A stretch of 15,978 nucleotides of DNA from an uncultured Lachnospiraceae bacterium. Lineage in GTDB: Bacteria; Bacillota; Clostridia; Lachnospirales; Lachnospiraceae. The notes under the pieces are model-generated. The model saw only the letters and a program-made list of their open reading frames with translations. It was not told the origin of the DNA and did no database searches. The number at the start of each line of letters is the position of its first letter. The first letter of the stretch is position 1. This document shows positions 6,723-15,273 of the stretch, in pieces. Made by a program: the position numbers and the translations under genes. Location: contig CABUZU010000039.1 in the NCBI GenBank assembly GCA_902496125.1, positions 1 through 15,978 of the forward strand, written 5' to 3'.

Positions 6723-7967
6723 ATGAGTAAAGAAGGAAGAAATCTACCAGAGTTATTAATTCCAGCTGGTAGTTTAGATTTATTAAAGACAGCAGTAATC
6801 TATGGTGCAGATGCAGTATATATTGGTGGCGAAGTAATGAGCTTACGAGCAAAAGCACATAATTTTTCAATTGATGATATGAGAGAGGGAATAGAATTTG
6901 CTCATGCTCATGGAGTAAAAGTCTATGTAACAGCCAATATTTTGGCTCATAATGATGACTTAGTACAGGCAGAAGAATATTTTAAAGAATTAAAAGAATT
7001 AAAGCCAGATGCTGTATTAATTTCAGACCCAGGAATCTTTATGATTGCAAAAAGAGTAATTCCAGAAATTGATATTCATATTAGTACTCAGGCTAATAAC
7101 GTCAATTATGAGACCTTTTTATTCTGGAAGAATTTAGGTGCAACTCGTGTTGTAACAGGTAGAGAATTAAGCCTTGCTGAAATTAAAGAAATTAGAGAGC
7201 ATATTCCAGATGATATGGAGATTGAATCTTTTATTCATGGTGCGATGTGTATTTCTTATTCGGGGCGTTGTTTACTTAGCAATTATTTTACAGGAAGAGA
7301 TGCAAATCAAGGAGCTTGTACTCATCCTTGCCGTTGGAAATATGTATTAATGGAAGAAAAAAGACCAGGAGAATATTTGCCAGTTTTTGAAAATGAAAGA
7401 GGTACTTATATTTTCAATTCAAAAGATTTATGTATGGTAGACCATTTACCAGATTTAATTGATGCAGGTGTCGATAGCTTAAAGATTGAAGGACGTATGA
7501 AAGCAGCTCTTTATGTGGCAGTTACTGCAAGAACCTATCGTAAGGCATTAGATGACTATAAGAAAGACCCTGCAGTATATGAAGCAAATTTAGATTGGTA
7601 TAAAGAAGAAATCGCAAAATGTACGATTCGTTCTTTCTCAACAGGTTTCTATTATGGTAAGCCAGATGAAAGTTCTCAGATTTATGATAACAATACCTAC
7701 CAGCAGTCCTATATTTATCTAGGAATCTGTGGAGATGTAAGAGAAGACGGTACATTTTTCTTAGAACAAAAAAATAAATTCTCAGTAGGAGAAACCATTG
7801 AAATTTTAAAACCGAATGGTGAAAATGTAGAAACAAAGGTTTTAGAAATTATTGATGAATTTGGAAGAACTCAAGAAAGTGCACCTCATGCAAAACAACC
7901 TTTATATGTAAAGCTAGATGTTGTTCCAAACAAGTATGAGATACTAAGAAAGAGGGCAGAATCATAA
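6723..7967 (+). CDS. trhP: tRNA 5-hydroxyuridine synthesis protein TrhP (peptidase U32 family)
   Basis: U32 family proteins are not known to act as ordinary proteases here; TrhP (YrrO/YegQ type) is required for hydroxylation of uridine 34 in tRNA using prephenate. The 414-aa protein opens with LLIPAGSLDLLKTAVIYGADAVY-type sequence (ELLIPAGS, then YGADAVYIGG). It carries the U32 signature around 170-205, with Cys176, Cys183, Cys199 and Cys203 (MCISYSGRC ... ACTHPCRW), likely iron-sulfur ligands. The C-terminal third is a beta-rich domain with KIEGRMKAALYVA before it. It starts 12 nt after trmR with GGAGG upstream and feeds TrmR its substrate. B. subtilis has two adjacent U32 genes (yrrN, yrrO); here a single, long YrrO-type gene is present. 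Confidence 0.9.
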   Translation: MSKEGRNLPELLIPAGSLDLLKTAVIYGADAVYIGGEVMSLRAKAHNFSIDDMREGIEFAHAHGVKVYVTANILAHNDDLVQAEEYFKELKELKPDAVLISDPGIFMIAKRVIPEIDIHISTQANNVNYETFLFWKNLGATRVVTGRELSLAEIKEIREHIPDDMEIESFIHGAMCISYSGRCLLSNYFTGRDANQGACTHPCRWKYVLMEEKRPGEYLPVFENERGTYIFNSKDLCMVDHLPDLIDAGVDSLKIEGRMKAALYVAVTARTYRKALDDYKKDPAVYEANLDWYKEEIAKCTIRSFSTGFYYGKPDESSQIYDNNTYQQSYIYLGICGDVREDGTFFLEQKNKFSVGETIEILKPNGENVETKVLEIIDEFGRTQESAPHAKQPLYVKLDVVPNKYEILRKRAES

Positions 7968-8575
7968 TGGATAGGAAGTTTTCACTTCCACGGTCAATAA
8001 TAGTAGGCTTTTGGTTTACGATAGTAATAATCATTCTTCTTGCTATTTGTACAATGGCAATTTTAAAAGGAAATACGTTAAAAGACCCAGAAGAAAAATT
8101 GAATTATATCGTTATGGTAAATACCGTAGATCATTTTGAAAAGCGCAGTTGCGATCGAGCGATTGAATATTTAAAAAAGCATCCAAAGACTATTTTGGTA
8201 ATGGCAGCTGCAAGCAATGATGATGCAGAATTAGAAATAAATAAAGAATTGAAAGCTTATTTAGAAGAACAAAAGATTGGAAAAAAGCAGATGTTACTTT
8301 TTCCAAAGGCGATGGGACAGTGGTCTTTGGTTAAAAACTGCTTAGCCTATATTAAAACCGATTGGTATGGTAAGGATGAAGAGGTTACAAATGACCCAAA
8401 GATTGGACTAATTACCCAAGAACTTGATACGTATGAGTATGTTCAATATTTTAAACGCGAAACCTCAATGAAAATCCATGAGATTGCAGCAAAGGTTCCT
8501 CTTCTTTCTATGCCAAAGCTTGTATTAAAAGAATGGAAACAATTTATTATTTTGCATATACAAGAAAAAATCTAA
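7967..8575 (+). CDS. Membrane-anchored protein, possibly degenerate DUF218/YdcF-like
   Basis: I do not recognise this 202-aa protein firmly. It has a short basic N-terminus, one membrane helix at about 12-34 and a soluble domain predicted outside the cell. The domain has an alternating alpha/beta pattern like DUF218 (YdcF/SanA): a strand LNYIVMVN, the helix CDRAIEYLKKHP, the strand TILVMAA, a helix ending AYLEEQKIG, a segment QWSLVKNCLAYI where DUF218 has its Thr/Glu-Asn element, then PKIGLITQ and a C-terminal KLVLKEWKQFI like the family's closing helix. The usual glycine-rich loop, SGG motif and His-Arg motif are not seen, so any enzymatic role is doubtful. The ATG overlaps the trhP stop by one base (TAATG), indicating coupling. 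Confidence 0.5.
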   Translation: MDRKFSLPRSIIVGFWFTIVIIILLAICTMAILKGNTLKDPEEKLNYIVMVNTVDHFEKRSCDRAIEYLKKHPKTILVMAAASNDDAELEINKELKAYLEEQKIGKKQMLLFPKAMGQWSLVKNCLAYIKTDWYGKDEEVTNDPKIGLITQELDTYEYVQYFKRETSMKIHEIAAKVPLLSMPKLVLKEWKQFIILHIQEKI

Positions 8576-8590
8576 TGATGGAGAGTAAAA

Positions 8591-11539
8591 ATGAACAGTT
8601 ATGAGTTAATAAAACAGGAGTATATTCCGGAGTTAAATTCAGATGCTTCAATTTTAAAGCATAAAAAGAGTGGAGCAAAAATTTTCTTTGTCAGTAACGA
8701 GGATGAAAATAAAGTATTTACAATTGGATTTCGAACCCCACCTAGTGATGATACTGGTGTTCCACATATTTTAGAGCATAGTGTTTTATGTGGTTCGAAG
8801 AAATTTCCATTAAAGGACCCTTTTGTAGAACTAGTAAAGGGTTCGTTAAATACGTTTTTAAATGCAATGACCTATTCAGATAAAACCATTTATCCGATTG
8901 CAAGTTGTAATGACAAGGATTTTAGAAATCTTACCGATGTCTATTTAGATGCTGTTTTTCATCCAAATATTTATACGAACAAGAAAATTTTTATGCAAGA
9001 AGGATGGCATTATGAATTAGAAGATATAGATGCACCGTTAAAGGTAAATGGAGTGGTATATAATGAGATGAAGGGTGTTTATTCAACGCCTGAGACTTAT
9101 TTAGACGCCTATATGATGCAGACTCTATTTCCAAATAATACTTATGGAGTAGAATCTGGTGGAGCTCCAGAGCATATTCCAGAGCTTTCTTATGAAGAAT
9201 TTTTAGCATTTCATAAAAAGTATTACCATCCTTCGAATAGTTATATCTATTTTTATGGAAATATGGATAAAGAAGAAACGCTTGCTTGGCTTGATGAAAA
9301 TTATTTAAGTGAATATGAAGAGACAACAATTGACTCTACAATTCCAAAGCATATGCCGTTTCATGAAGTGCAAACAGTTGAAAGAACTTATCCGGCTTTA
9401 GCAAATGAACCTGCCGAGAAAAATTATTTTGCATGGAATAGTGTAGTTTCAGATACACTTGATAAAAATACTTGTATGGCATTTGAAATCTTAGACTATG
9501 TCTTAGTTTCAGCGTCAGGTGCTCCACTTCGAAGAGCAATTTTAGATGCAGGACTTGCAAAGGATATTACAGGTGGTTTTGAATCAGGAATTTTACAACC
9601 ATTCTTTGGAATTACAGCAAGAGAAGTAGACCCTTCTCGTTTAGAAGAATTTAAAGCAGTAATAAAAGAAACATTAGAAAAGGTAGTAGAAGAAGGGCTT
9701 CCTGTACGTAGCTTAGAGGCTGGAATTAATGCTTATGAATTTAAATGTCGTGAAGCGGATTACGGTAGCTATCCAAAGGGATTGTTACAAGGAATTAAGA
9801 GCTTTGAAAGTTGGCTCTATGATGAAAATAATCCATTTATGTATTTGAAATATGAAGATGCATTTGAATTTTTAAGAGGTCAGATGACAACTGGATACTA
9901 TGAGAAGTTAATTAAAGAATGGTTGATTGATAATCCTTATCAGGTATTTATGTCTATGAGGCCAGAAAAAGGATTAATTGAAAAGAACGAAGAAGCACTT
10001 GCTTTAAAATTACAATCTTATAAAGAAAGTTTAAGTAAAGAAGAATTGCTTCAATTAGTAGAAGATACGAAGGCATTAAAAAAATATCAAGATACACCAG
10101 ATAGCGAAGAAGTAATCAAATTACTTCCAATGTTATCAAGAGAAGATATTAAAAAGACTTCAACACCTTTTAACAATGAAGAAAAAGAGGTCAATGGATT
10201 TAAACTTCTATACCATAGAATCAATACATCCGGTATTGGATATTTAAATATTTTATTTGACAGTGCTGATTTAAATGAAGAAGAGATTTTATGCTTAGGT
10301 TTACTAAAAGCAATTATTGGAGGTGTAGATACGAAAAACTATACCTACCAAGAATTATTAGATGAAATTCTTTCAAAGACTGGTGGAATTGGTGCAAGCG
10401 TTGGAACTTATGAAAATCGAAATGCAAAGGATGAATATATTGGATGCTTTCGTATTAATGCAAAGTTCTTATATGAAAAGGTAAACTTTGCGTTAAGTAT
10501 CATAAAAGAAATGTTATTAGAATCTAAGATTCGAGATGATAAGAGAATTTATGAAATTCTTTGCCAGTTAAAGTCAAAAGCAGAGATTACAATGGTTTCC
10601 TCAGGACATGTGATGGCAACGCTTCGCGGGGCATCTTATTATAGCAAGGATGCTTATTATGATGATTGTACTGGTGGTATTCGTTTATATCAGTTTATTT
10701 TACCATTTGTCAATCATTTTGAAGAACAAAAAGAAAGCCTGTATCAGAAATTAGAATCCGTAATGCAAAAGCTCTTTAGCAAGGAGCGTATGTTAATTAG
10801 CTATACAGCAGATACAAAGGGAATCGAGATTTTTGAAAAGAACTTATCTTTATTTGATGAATTTAAGGTAGCAGATGCTACAAAGAACTATTTTGTTCAA
10901 CGAAAAAATCCGAATGGATTTGTACCAGTAATGTTAAATGAAGGATTTAAGACTTCTTCTCAGGTGCAATTTGTTGCAAGATGTGGTAACTTTAAAGGAG
11001 ATGAAGATTTACCATATACAGGAACTTTAAATATTTTATCCTTGATTCTAAATTATGAATATTTGTGGATTAATTTAAGAGTAAAGGGTGGAGCTTATGG
11101 TTGCATGAGTGGTTTTTCTCCAACAGGTGAAAGTCATTTTGTTTCCTTCCGTGACCCACATTTAAAACAAACCAATGAAGTCTATGAAAAAATCGTAGAT
11201 TATGTGGAACACTTTGATGCAGATGAAAGAGAAATGACCAAATATATTATTGGAACGATTAGTAATCGTGATGTACCATTAACTCCAAGAATGAGGGGTG
11301 AACGTTCATTGAATGCTTATTTAATTCGAACAAACCTAGAACAGATACAAAAAGGTCGTACAGAAATTTTAGAAGCAACACCACAAGATATTCGTGCATT
11401 AGCACCTTATATTAAAAATATTTTAGCTCAGGGAGCAATTTGTGCAATTGGAAATGAAGCAAAAGTAATAGAAGATGGTGATTTATTTAAGGAAGTAAAA
11501 TCGCTATTAGCAGATGAAGATAAGACAAAGGAGAAATAA
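8591..11539 (+). CDS. M16C family zinc metalloprotease (presequence protease/PreP-like)
   Basis: This large 982-aa peptidase has the clam-shell architecture of the PreP (M16C) group, which degrades short unstructured peptides in an enclosed chamber. The inverted zinc motif HILEH is at 59-63 (His59, catalytic Glu62, His63). The third ligand is Glu159 in VVYNEMKGVYS, 96 residues after His63 as in plant PreP. The distal half has the RVKGGAYG segment at about 830-837 that completes the active site. Length is normal for the family and no signal peptide is seen, so it should act in the cytoplasm. A good site, GGAGAG, lies just upstream. The stop codon directly abuts the era start. Peptide recycling is the family role; the link to era is positional only. 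Confidence 0.92.
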   Translation: MNSYELIKQEYIPELNSDASILKHKKSGAKIFFVSNEDENKVFTIGFRTPPSDDTGVPHILEHSVLCGSKKFPLKDPFVELVKGSLNTFLNAMTYSDKTIYPIASCNDKDFRNLTDVYLDAVFHPNIYTNKKIFMQEGWHYELEDIDAPLKVNGVVYNEMKGVYSTPETYLDAYMMQTLFPNNTYGVESGGAPEHIPELSYEEFLAFHKKYYHPSNSYIYFYGNMDKEETLAWLDENYLSEYEETTIDSTIPKHMPFHEVQTVERTYPALANEPAEKNYFAWNSVVSDTLDKNTCMAFEILDYVLVSASGAPLRRAILDAGLAKDITGGFESGILQPFFGITAREVDPSRLEEFKAVIKETLEKVVEEGLPVRSLEAGINAYEFKCREADYGSYPKGLLQGIKSFESWLYDENNPFMYLKYEDAFEFLRGQMTTGYYEKLIKEWLIDNPYQVFMSMRPEKGLIEKNEEALALKLQSYKESLSKEELLQLVEDTKALKKYQDTPDSEEVIKLLPMLSREDIKKTSTPFNNEEKEVNGFKLLYHRINTSGIGYLNILFDSADLNEEEILCLGLLKAIIGGVDTKNYTYQELLDEILSKTGGIGASVGTYENRNAKDEYIGCFRINAKFLYEKVNFALSIIKEMLLESKIRDDKRIYEILCQLKSKAEITMVSSGHVMATLRGASYYSKDAYYDDCTGGIRLYQFILPFVNHFEEQKESLYQKLESVMQKLFSKERMLISYTADTKGIEIFEKNLSLFDEFKVADATKNYFVQRKNPNGFVPVMLNEGFKTSSQVQFVARCGNFKGDEDLPYTGTLNILSLILNYEYLWINLRVKGGAYGCMSGFSPTGESHFVSFRDPHLKQTNEVYEKIVDYVEHFDADEREMTKYIIGTISNRDVPLTPRMRGERSLNAYLIRTNLEQIQKGRTEILEATPQDIRALAPYIKNILAQGAICAIGNEAKVIEDGDLFKEVKSLLADEDKTKEK

Positions 11540-12430
11540 ATGTTCAAATCAGGATTTGTAACTTTAATTGGTCGTCCAAATGTAGGAAAGTCTACACTGA
11601 TGAATCATTTAATTGGACAAAAAATTGCAATTACTTCTCATAAACCACAGACCACACGTAACCGAATTCAAACCGTTTATACGAATGAGGAATGTCAGAT
11701 TATTTTCCTTGATACTCCAGGAATTTGTAAAGCGAAAAATAAATTAGGTGAATATATGGTAAGCGTTGCAGAGCATACCTTAAAAGAAGTCGATGTAATT
11801 TTGTGGTTGGTAGAGCCTTCCGAATTTATTGGAGCTGGAGACCAAGCAATTTTAGAACGATTAAAGAAAGTAAAGACACCGGTTATTTTAGTAGTTAATA
11901 AGATTGATACAGTAGAAAAGCCTGTTGCAAAAAAAGCAATTGAAGCATTTAGTAAGCTCTATAAATTTAAGGATATTCTTGCTGTATCCGCATTAAAAGA
12001 CCAAAATACGGATTTATTAATTAAAACCATTGCAGGCCTTTTGCCAGAAGGACCGATGTATTATGATGAGGATACGGTAACCGACCAGCCAATGAGACAA
12101 ATTGTAGCAGAAATTATTCGTGAGAAAGCGCTTCGTCTTCTTCGAGATGAAATTCCACATGGAATTGCAGTTACAACTGATATTATGAAAGAAAGAAAAG
12201 ACGGGCTATACGATATTGAAGCTTCTATTATTTGCGAAAGAGAAAATCATAAAGGAATGGTTATTGGTAAAGGTGGAACCATGCTTAAAAAGATTGGTTC
12301 TCAAGCGAGAGTGGATATTGAATTATTAGTTGGTTGTCAAGTAAATCTAAAGTTGTGGGTAAAAGTGCGTAAAGAATGGCGTGACAGCGATACGTATTTA
12401 CGCAATTATGGCTATAAGGAAAATCAATAA
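11540..12430 (+). CDS. era: GTPase Era, 30S ribosomal subunit assembly factor
   Basis: Era binds the 3' end of 16S rRNA during late 30S maturation and is membrane-associated in part. All GTPase motifs are present in this 296-aa protein: G1 GRPNVGKS at 11-18, the switch I region with KPQTTRNRIQ, G3 DTPG at 58-61, G4 NKID at 120-123 and G5 SAL at 150-152. The C-terminal KH RNA-binding domain has GMVIGKGG at 239-246 and ends with LKLWVKVRKEWR. Length is typical. The start follows AAAGGAG and sits immediately after the M16C stop. Its stop overlaps recO by one base (TAATG). The era-recO order is common in Firmicutes. Confidence 0.97.
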   Translation: MFKSGFVTLIGRPNVGKSTLMNHLIGQKIAITSHKPQTTRNRIQTVYTNEECQIIFLDTPGICKAKNKLGEYMVSVAEHTLKEVDVILWLVEPSEFIGAGDQAILERLKKVKTPVILVVNKIDTVEKPVAKKAIEAFSKLYKFKDILAVSALKDQNTDLLIKTIAGLLPEGPMYYDEDTVTDQPMRQIVAEIIREKALRLLRDEIPHGIAVTTDIMKERKDGLYDIEASIICERENHKGMVIGKGGTMLKKIGSQARVDIELLVGCQVNLKLWVKVRKEWRDSDTYLRNYGYKENQ

Positions 12431-13080
12431 TGCCAACAGATTTATTAAAGCTTTCTGGTATGGTTTTATCAAGTGAACCAATTGGAGAGTATGATAGAAG
12501 ACTTGTATTTTTAACAAAAGAGCGAGGAAAGATTTCCGCCTTTGCAAAGGGGGCAAGAAGACAAAATAGCACATTACTTGCAGTGACCTCGCCTTTTGTC
12601 TTTGCAGATTTTTATTTTTATGAGGGAAGAAATTCTTATACATTAAAGAATGCAGAGGTTATTAATTACTTTAGAGATTTGAAACAAGATTTAGAATTAG
12701 TTTGTATGGCCTCTTATCTAGCAGAATTTGCAGGATATTATGCAAAAGAAAATCTATATGAACCACATACATTAAATTTACTTTATAAAGCGTATCAGGC
12801 ATTAGAAAAGGGAGTTATGGATAAAAATTTAATTCGATTTGTATTTGAACTTAAATTAATGCAAATTAATGGAGAATATACAATTACTCCCAAAGTTCCA
12901 GTTTGTAATGCTGCTTTATATGCATGGCAATTTGTATTAGAGACCTCTATTGGCAAGTTATTTCAATTTACATTAACAAAAGAAGCATTAAAGGATTTTG
13001 AAAAAAGTGTCACTTATTTGCGAAAACATGTCGTAGAAGAAGACTTTGCTTCTCTAAAAATTATGGAGCAATTAAAATAG
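12430..13080 (+). CDS. recO: DNA repair protein RecO, short form without zinc-finger cysteines
   Basis: RecO promotes RecA loading and strand annealing in RecF-type recombinational repair. The N-terminal OB fold is clear, with SGMVLSSEPIGEYDRRLVFLTKERGKISAFAKGARR in the usual position (landmarks GEYDRR at 19-24 and KGARR at 40-44). A helical domain follows, with ELKLMQINGEY at about 140-150. Family members are usually about 240-260 aa with a four-cysteine zinc site after that point. This protein has 216 aa and only Cys92 and Cys159; the zinc loop seems replaced by a short ITPKVPVCNAALYAW stretch. The C-terminal helices remain. No frameshift is evident, so this looks like a natural short form. 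The start is coupled to era by the TAATG overlap. Confidence 0.9.
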   Translation: MPTDLLKLSGMVLSSEPIGEYDRRLVFLTKERGKISAFAKGARRQNSTLLAVTSPFVFADFYFYEGRNSYTLKNAEVINYFRDLKQDLELVCMASYLAEFAGYYAKENLYEPHTLNLLYKAYQALEKGVMDKNLIRFVFELKLMQINGEYTITPKVPVCNAALYAWQFVLETSIGKLFQFTLTKEALKDFEKSVTYLRKHVVEEDFASLKIMEQLK

Positions 13081-13083
13081 GGC

Positions 13084-13112
13084 TTGAAAATCTTAGCAAT
13101 TAAAGGTAGAAT
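13084..13112 (+). promoter_or_regulatory. Sigma-A-type promoter for the anchored-protein gene and glyQS
   Basis: TTGAAA (13084-13089) and TAGAAT (13107-13112) are separated by 17 nt in the 66-nt gap after recO. The predicted start near 13119 leaves a leader of about 28 nt. That is far too short for a T-box, so glyQS downstream is not T-box controlled from this promoter. Confidence 0.6.
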
Positions 13113-13146
13113 AAGAACGATTATCCAAAAAAGATAGGAGTAGGTC

Positions 13147-13797
13147 ATGAAAAAGAAAAAAGTAATCATACCAATTGTGATTTTACTTGTAATTGCAGTA
13201 ATAGGAGTGGTAGCATTCTTTTTATTAAACAATTGCAAGGAATATAATCCTTCTGAAAGTGGATTTTACATGAAACAAGATGGCTCTATTGTAGGTGCAA
13301 CAATTGAGAAATTTGATAAAGACAGTTATAGCTTAGAAGACTTAACTTCTTATGTAGAACAAGAGGTTTCTCAGTTTAATAACGAACAAGTAGGAGACAG
13401 TAGAGCGTACTTAGATGAAGATAAGGAAGGAGATTCTCTTCCAGTATCTATTCAGTCATTAGATCTAAAAGGAGAGAATGCAGTCTTAATGCTTTCATAT
13501 AAGGATGCAGATACCTATAGGGAATTTAATGAAAATGAAGGTTTAGTGTCTGATTTATCTTTTTCAAAAGTAGGGGATACAACTGGTATAACAAGTCGCA
13601 CATTTAAAAATATGCAGGGAAATACGGTAAAGGGTAGTGCATTAGATTCTAATGATTATGTAATAAAAATCAAAGGAAAAATAGCATTAGAATGTGAAGG
13701 AAATGTTGTTTATTATTCATCAGGCGTTTCAGTAAATGATGAGAAAATAAGTGTAGATTCTGAAAATGAAACTGCGTATATTATATTTGAAAAGTAG
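13147..13797 (+). CDS. Hypothetical N-terminally anchored extracellular protein
   Basis: I do not recognise this family. The 216-aa protein has a lysine-rich start (MKKKK), one strongly hydrophobic helix at about 6-28 and an acidic extracytoplasmic domain of about 185 residues. The helix ends in FLLNNC, but Asn-Asn before Cys is a poor lipobox, so an uncleaved anchor is more likely than a lipoprotein. Beta-strand-like stretches such as ENAVLMLSY and DYVIKIKGKIALECEGN (in parts) and a closing ETAYIIFEK suggest a beta-rich fold. The ribosome site AGGAG (13136-13140) is well placed. The gene is probably cotranscribed with glyQS, 15 nt downstream, from the promoter at 13084. No functional link to glycyl-tRNA synthesis is apparent. 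Confidence 0.75.
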   Translation: MKKKKVIIPIVILLVIAVIGVVAFFLLNNCKEYNPSESGFYMKQDGSIVGATIEKFDKDSYSLEDLTSYVEQEVSQFNNEQVGDSRAYLDEDKEGDSLPVSIQSLDLKGENAVLMLSYKDADTYREFNENEGLVSDLSFSKVGDTTGITSRTFKNMQGNTVKGSALDSNDYVIKIKGKIALECEGNVVYYSSGVSVNDEKISVDSENETAYIIFEK

Positions 13798-13812
13798 AAA
13801 GGATAAAGAATC

Positions 13813-15201
13813 ATGGAAAAGACAATGGAAAAAATTGTAGCATTAGCTAAATCAAGAGGTTTTGTATATCCAGGCTCTGAAATTTATGGTGGTTTAGCAA
13901 ATACTTGGGATTATGGTAACCTAGGTGTTGAACTTAAAAATAATGTAAAGAAAGCTTGGTGGCAGAAATTTGTACAGGAAAGTCCTTACAATGTAGGTGT
14001 TGACTGTGCAATTTTAATGAATCCACAGACTTGGGTAGCTTCTGGTCACTTAGGTGGTTTCTCTGATCCTTTAATGGATTGTAAAGGATGTCATGAACGT
14101 TTTCGTGCTGATAAATTAATTGAAGACTACATGGCTGAAAATAATATTGAATTAAATGGTTCTATCGATGGATGGACTCATGAACAGATGGAAAACTATA
14201 TTAACGAAAACAATATTTGTTGTCCTTCTTGTGGAAAACATGACTTTACAGAAATTCGTGAGTTTAACTTAATGTTTAAAACATTCCAGGGTGTTACCGA
14301 AAATGCAAAGAATGTTGTATATCTTCGTCCTGAAACTGCACAGGGTATTTTCGTAAACTTTAAAAACGTACAGCGTACTTCTCGTAAAAAATTACCATTT
14401 GGTATTGGTCAGATTGGTAAATCTTTCCGTAATGAAATTACACCAGGTAACTTTACATTCCGTACTCGTGAATTTGAACAGATGGAACTTGAATTCTTCT
14501 GTGCACCTGGTACAGACTTAGAATGGTTTGCTTACTGGAAACAGTATTGTATCGATTGGTTACAAGGACTTGGTATCAAACCAGATGAAATGAGAGCTCG
14601 TGACCATTCCGCAGAAGAACTTTGCTTCTATTCTAAAGCGACAACAGACCTTGAATTCTTATTCCCATTTGGTTGGGGTGAATTATGGGGTATTGCAGAT
14701 AGAACTGACTATGACTTAACACAGCATCAGAATACTTCTGGTGAAGATATGTCTTACTTTGATGATGAAAAGAAAGAAAAATACATTCCATATGTTATCG
14801 AACCATCACTTGGTGCAGACCGTGTAACCTTAGCTTTCCTTTGCAGTGCTTATGATGAAGAAGAATTAGAAGGTGGAGATACTCGTACCGTTATGCATTT
14901 CCATCCAGCACTTGCACCTGTTAAGATTGGTATCTTACCACTTTCAAAGAAATTAAATGAAGGTGCTCTTAAGATTTATAGCGAATTATCTAAATATTAT
15001 AACTGTGAATTTGACGATAGAGGAAATATTGGTAAACGTTATAGAAGACAGGATGAAATTGGTACTCCATTCTGTGTTACTTATGACTTTGATTCACAAG
15101 AAGATAATGCAGTAACTGTTCGTGATAGAGATACCATGGAACAGGTACGTATTCCAATTGAAGGCTTAAAGGCTTATTTTGAAGATAAAATGCGTTTCTA
15201 G
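13813..15201 (+). CDS. glyQS: Glycine--tRNA ligase, homodimeric (alpha2) type
   Basis: This class II aminoacyl-tRNA synthetase charges tRNA-Gly and is the single-chain dimeric type, not the two-gene alpha2beta2 form. In the 462-aa protein the N-terminal GGLANTWDYGNLGVELKNN region is present (landmark WDYGNLG at 32-38). Paired CxxC motifs at 90-93 and 137-140 probably bind zinc. Motif 2 covers FRNEI at 205-209 and FRTREFEQME at 216-225. Motif 3 includes GADRV near 335. An anticodon-binding domain begins around HPALAPVKIGILP. The start follows AAAGGA at 9 nt. Glycine and arginine codons are mostly GGT and CGT, unlike the GGA/AGA-rich neighbours, consistent with high expression. No T-box lies upstream. 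Confidence 0.97.
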   Translation: MEKTMEKIVALAKSRGFVYPGSEIYGGLANTWDYGNLGVELKNNVKKAWWQKFVQESPYNVGVDCAILMNPQTWVASGHLGGFSDPLMDCKGCHERFRADKLIEDYMAENNIELNGSIDGWTHEQMENYINENNICCPSCGKHDFTEIREFNLMFKTFQGVTENAKNVVYLRPETAQGIFVNFKNVQRTSRKKLPFGIGQIGKSFRNEITPGNFTFRTREFEQMELEFFCAPGTDLEWFAYWKQYCIDWLQGLGIKPDEMRARDHSAEELCFYSKATTDLEFLFPFGWGELWGIADRTDYDLTQHQNTSGEDMSYFDDEKKEKYIPYVIEPSLGADRVTLAFLCSAYDEEELEGGDTRTVMHFHPALAPVKIGILPLSKKLNEGALKIYSELSKYYNCEFDDRGNIGKRYRRQDEIGTPFCVTYDFDSQEDNAVTVRDRDTMEQVRIPIEGLKAYFEDKMRF

Positions 15202-15220
15202 ACATTACAGAGACAAGTAG

Positions 15221-15256
15221 AGGGTAGGAGGCTGGAGACAGCTTCTTACCTTTTTT
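15221..15256 (+). terminator. Intrinsic terminator after glyQS
   Basis: AGGGTAGGAGGCT (15221-15233) pairs with AGCTTCTTACCTT (15240-15252) as a 13-bp stem with three G-U pairs and the loop GGAGAC, followed by six T (15251-15256). It ends 17 nt before the next start codon, so the downstream gene has no room for its own promoter after it. Confidence 0.85.
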
Positions 15257-15273
15257 AGTAGGAGGATACAATT

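Noticed and set aside
13081..13146. T-box leader for glyQS
   Set aside because: There is no AGGGTGG-type T-box sequence, and the available leader is far too short.
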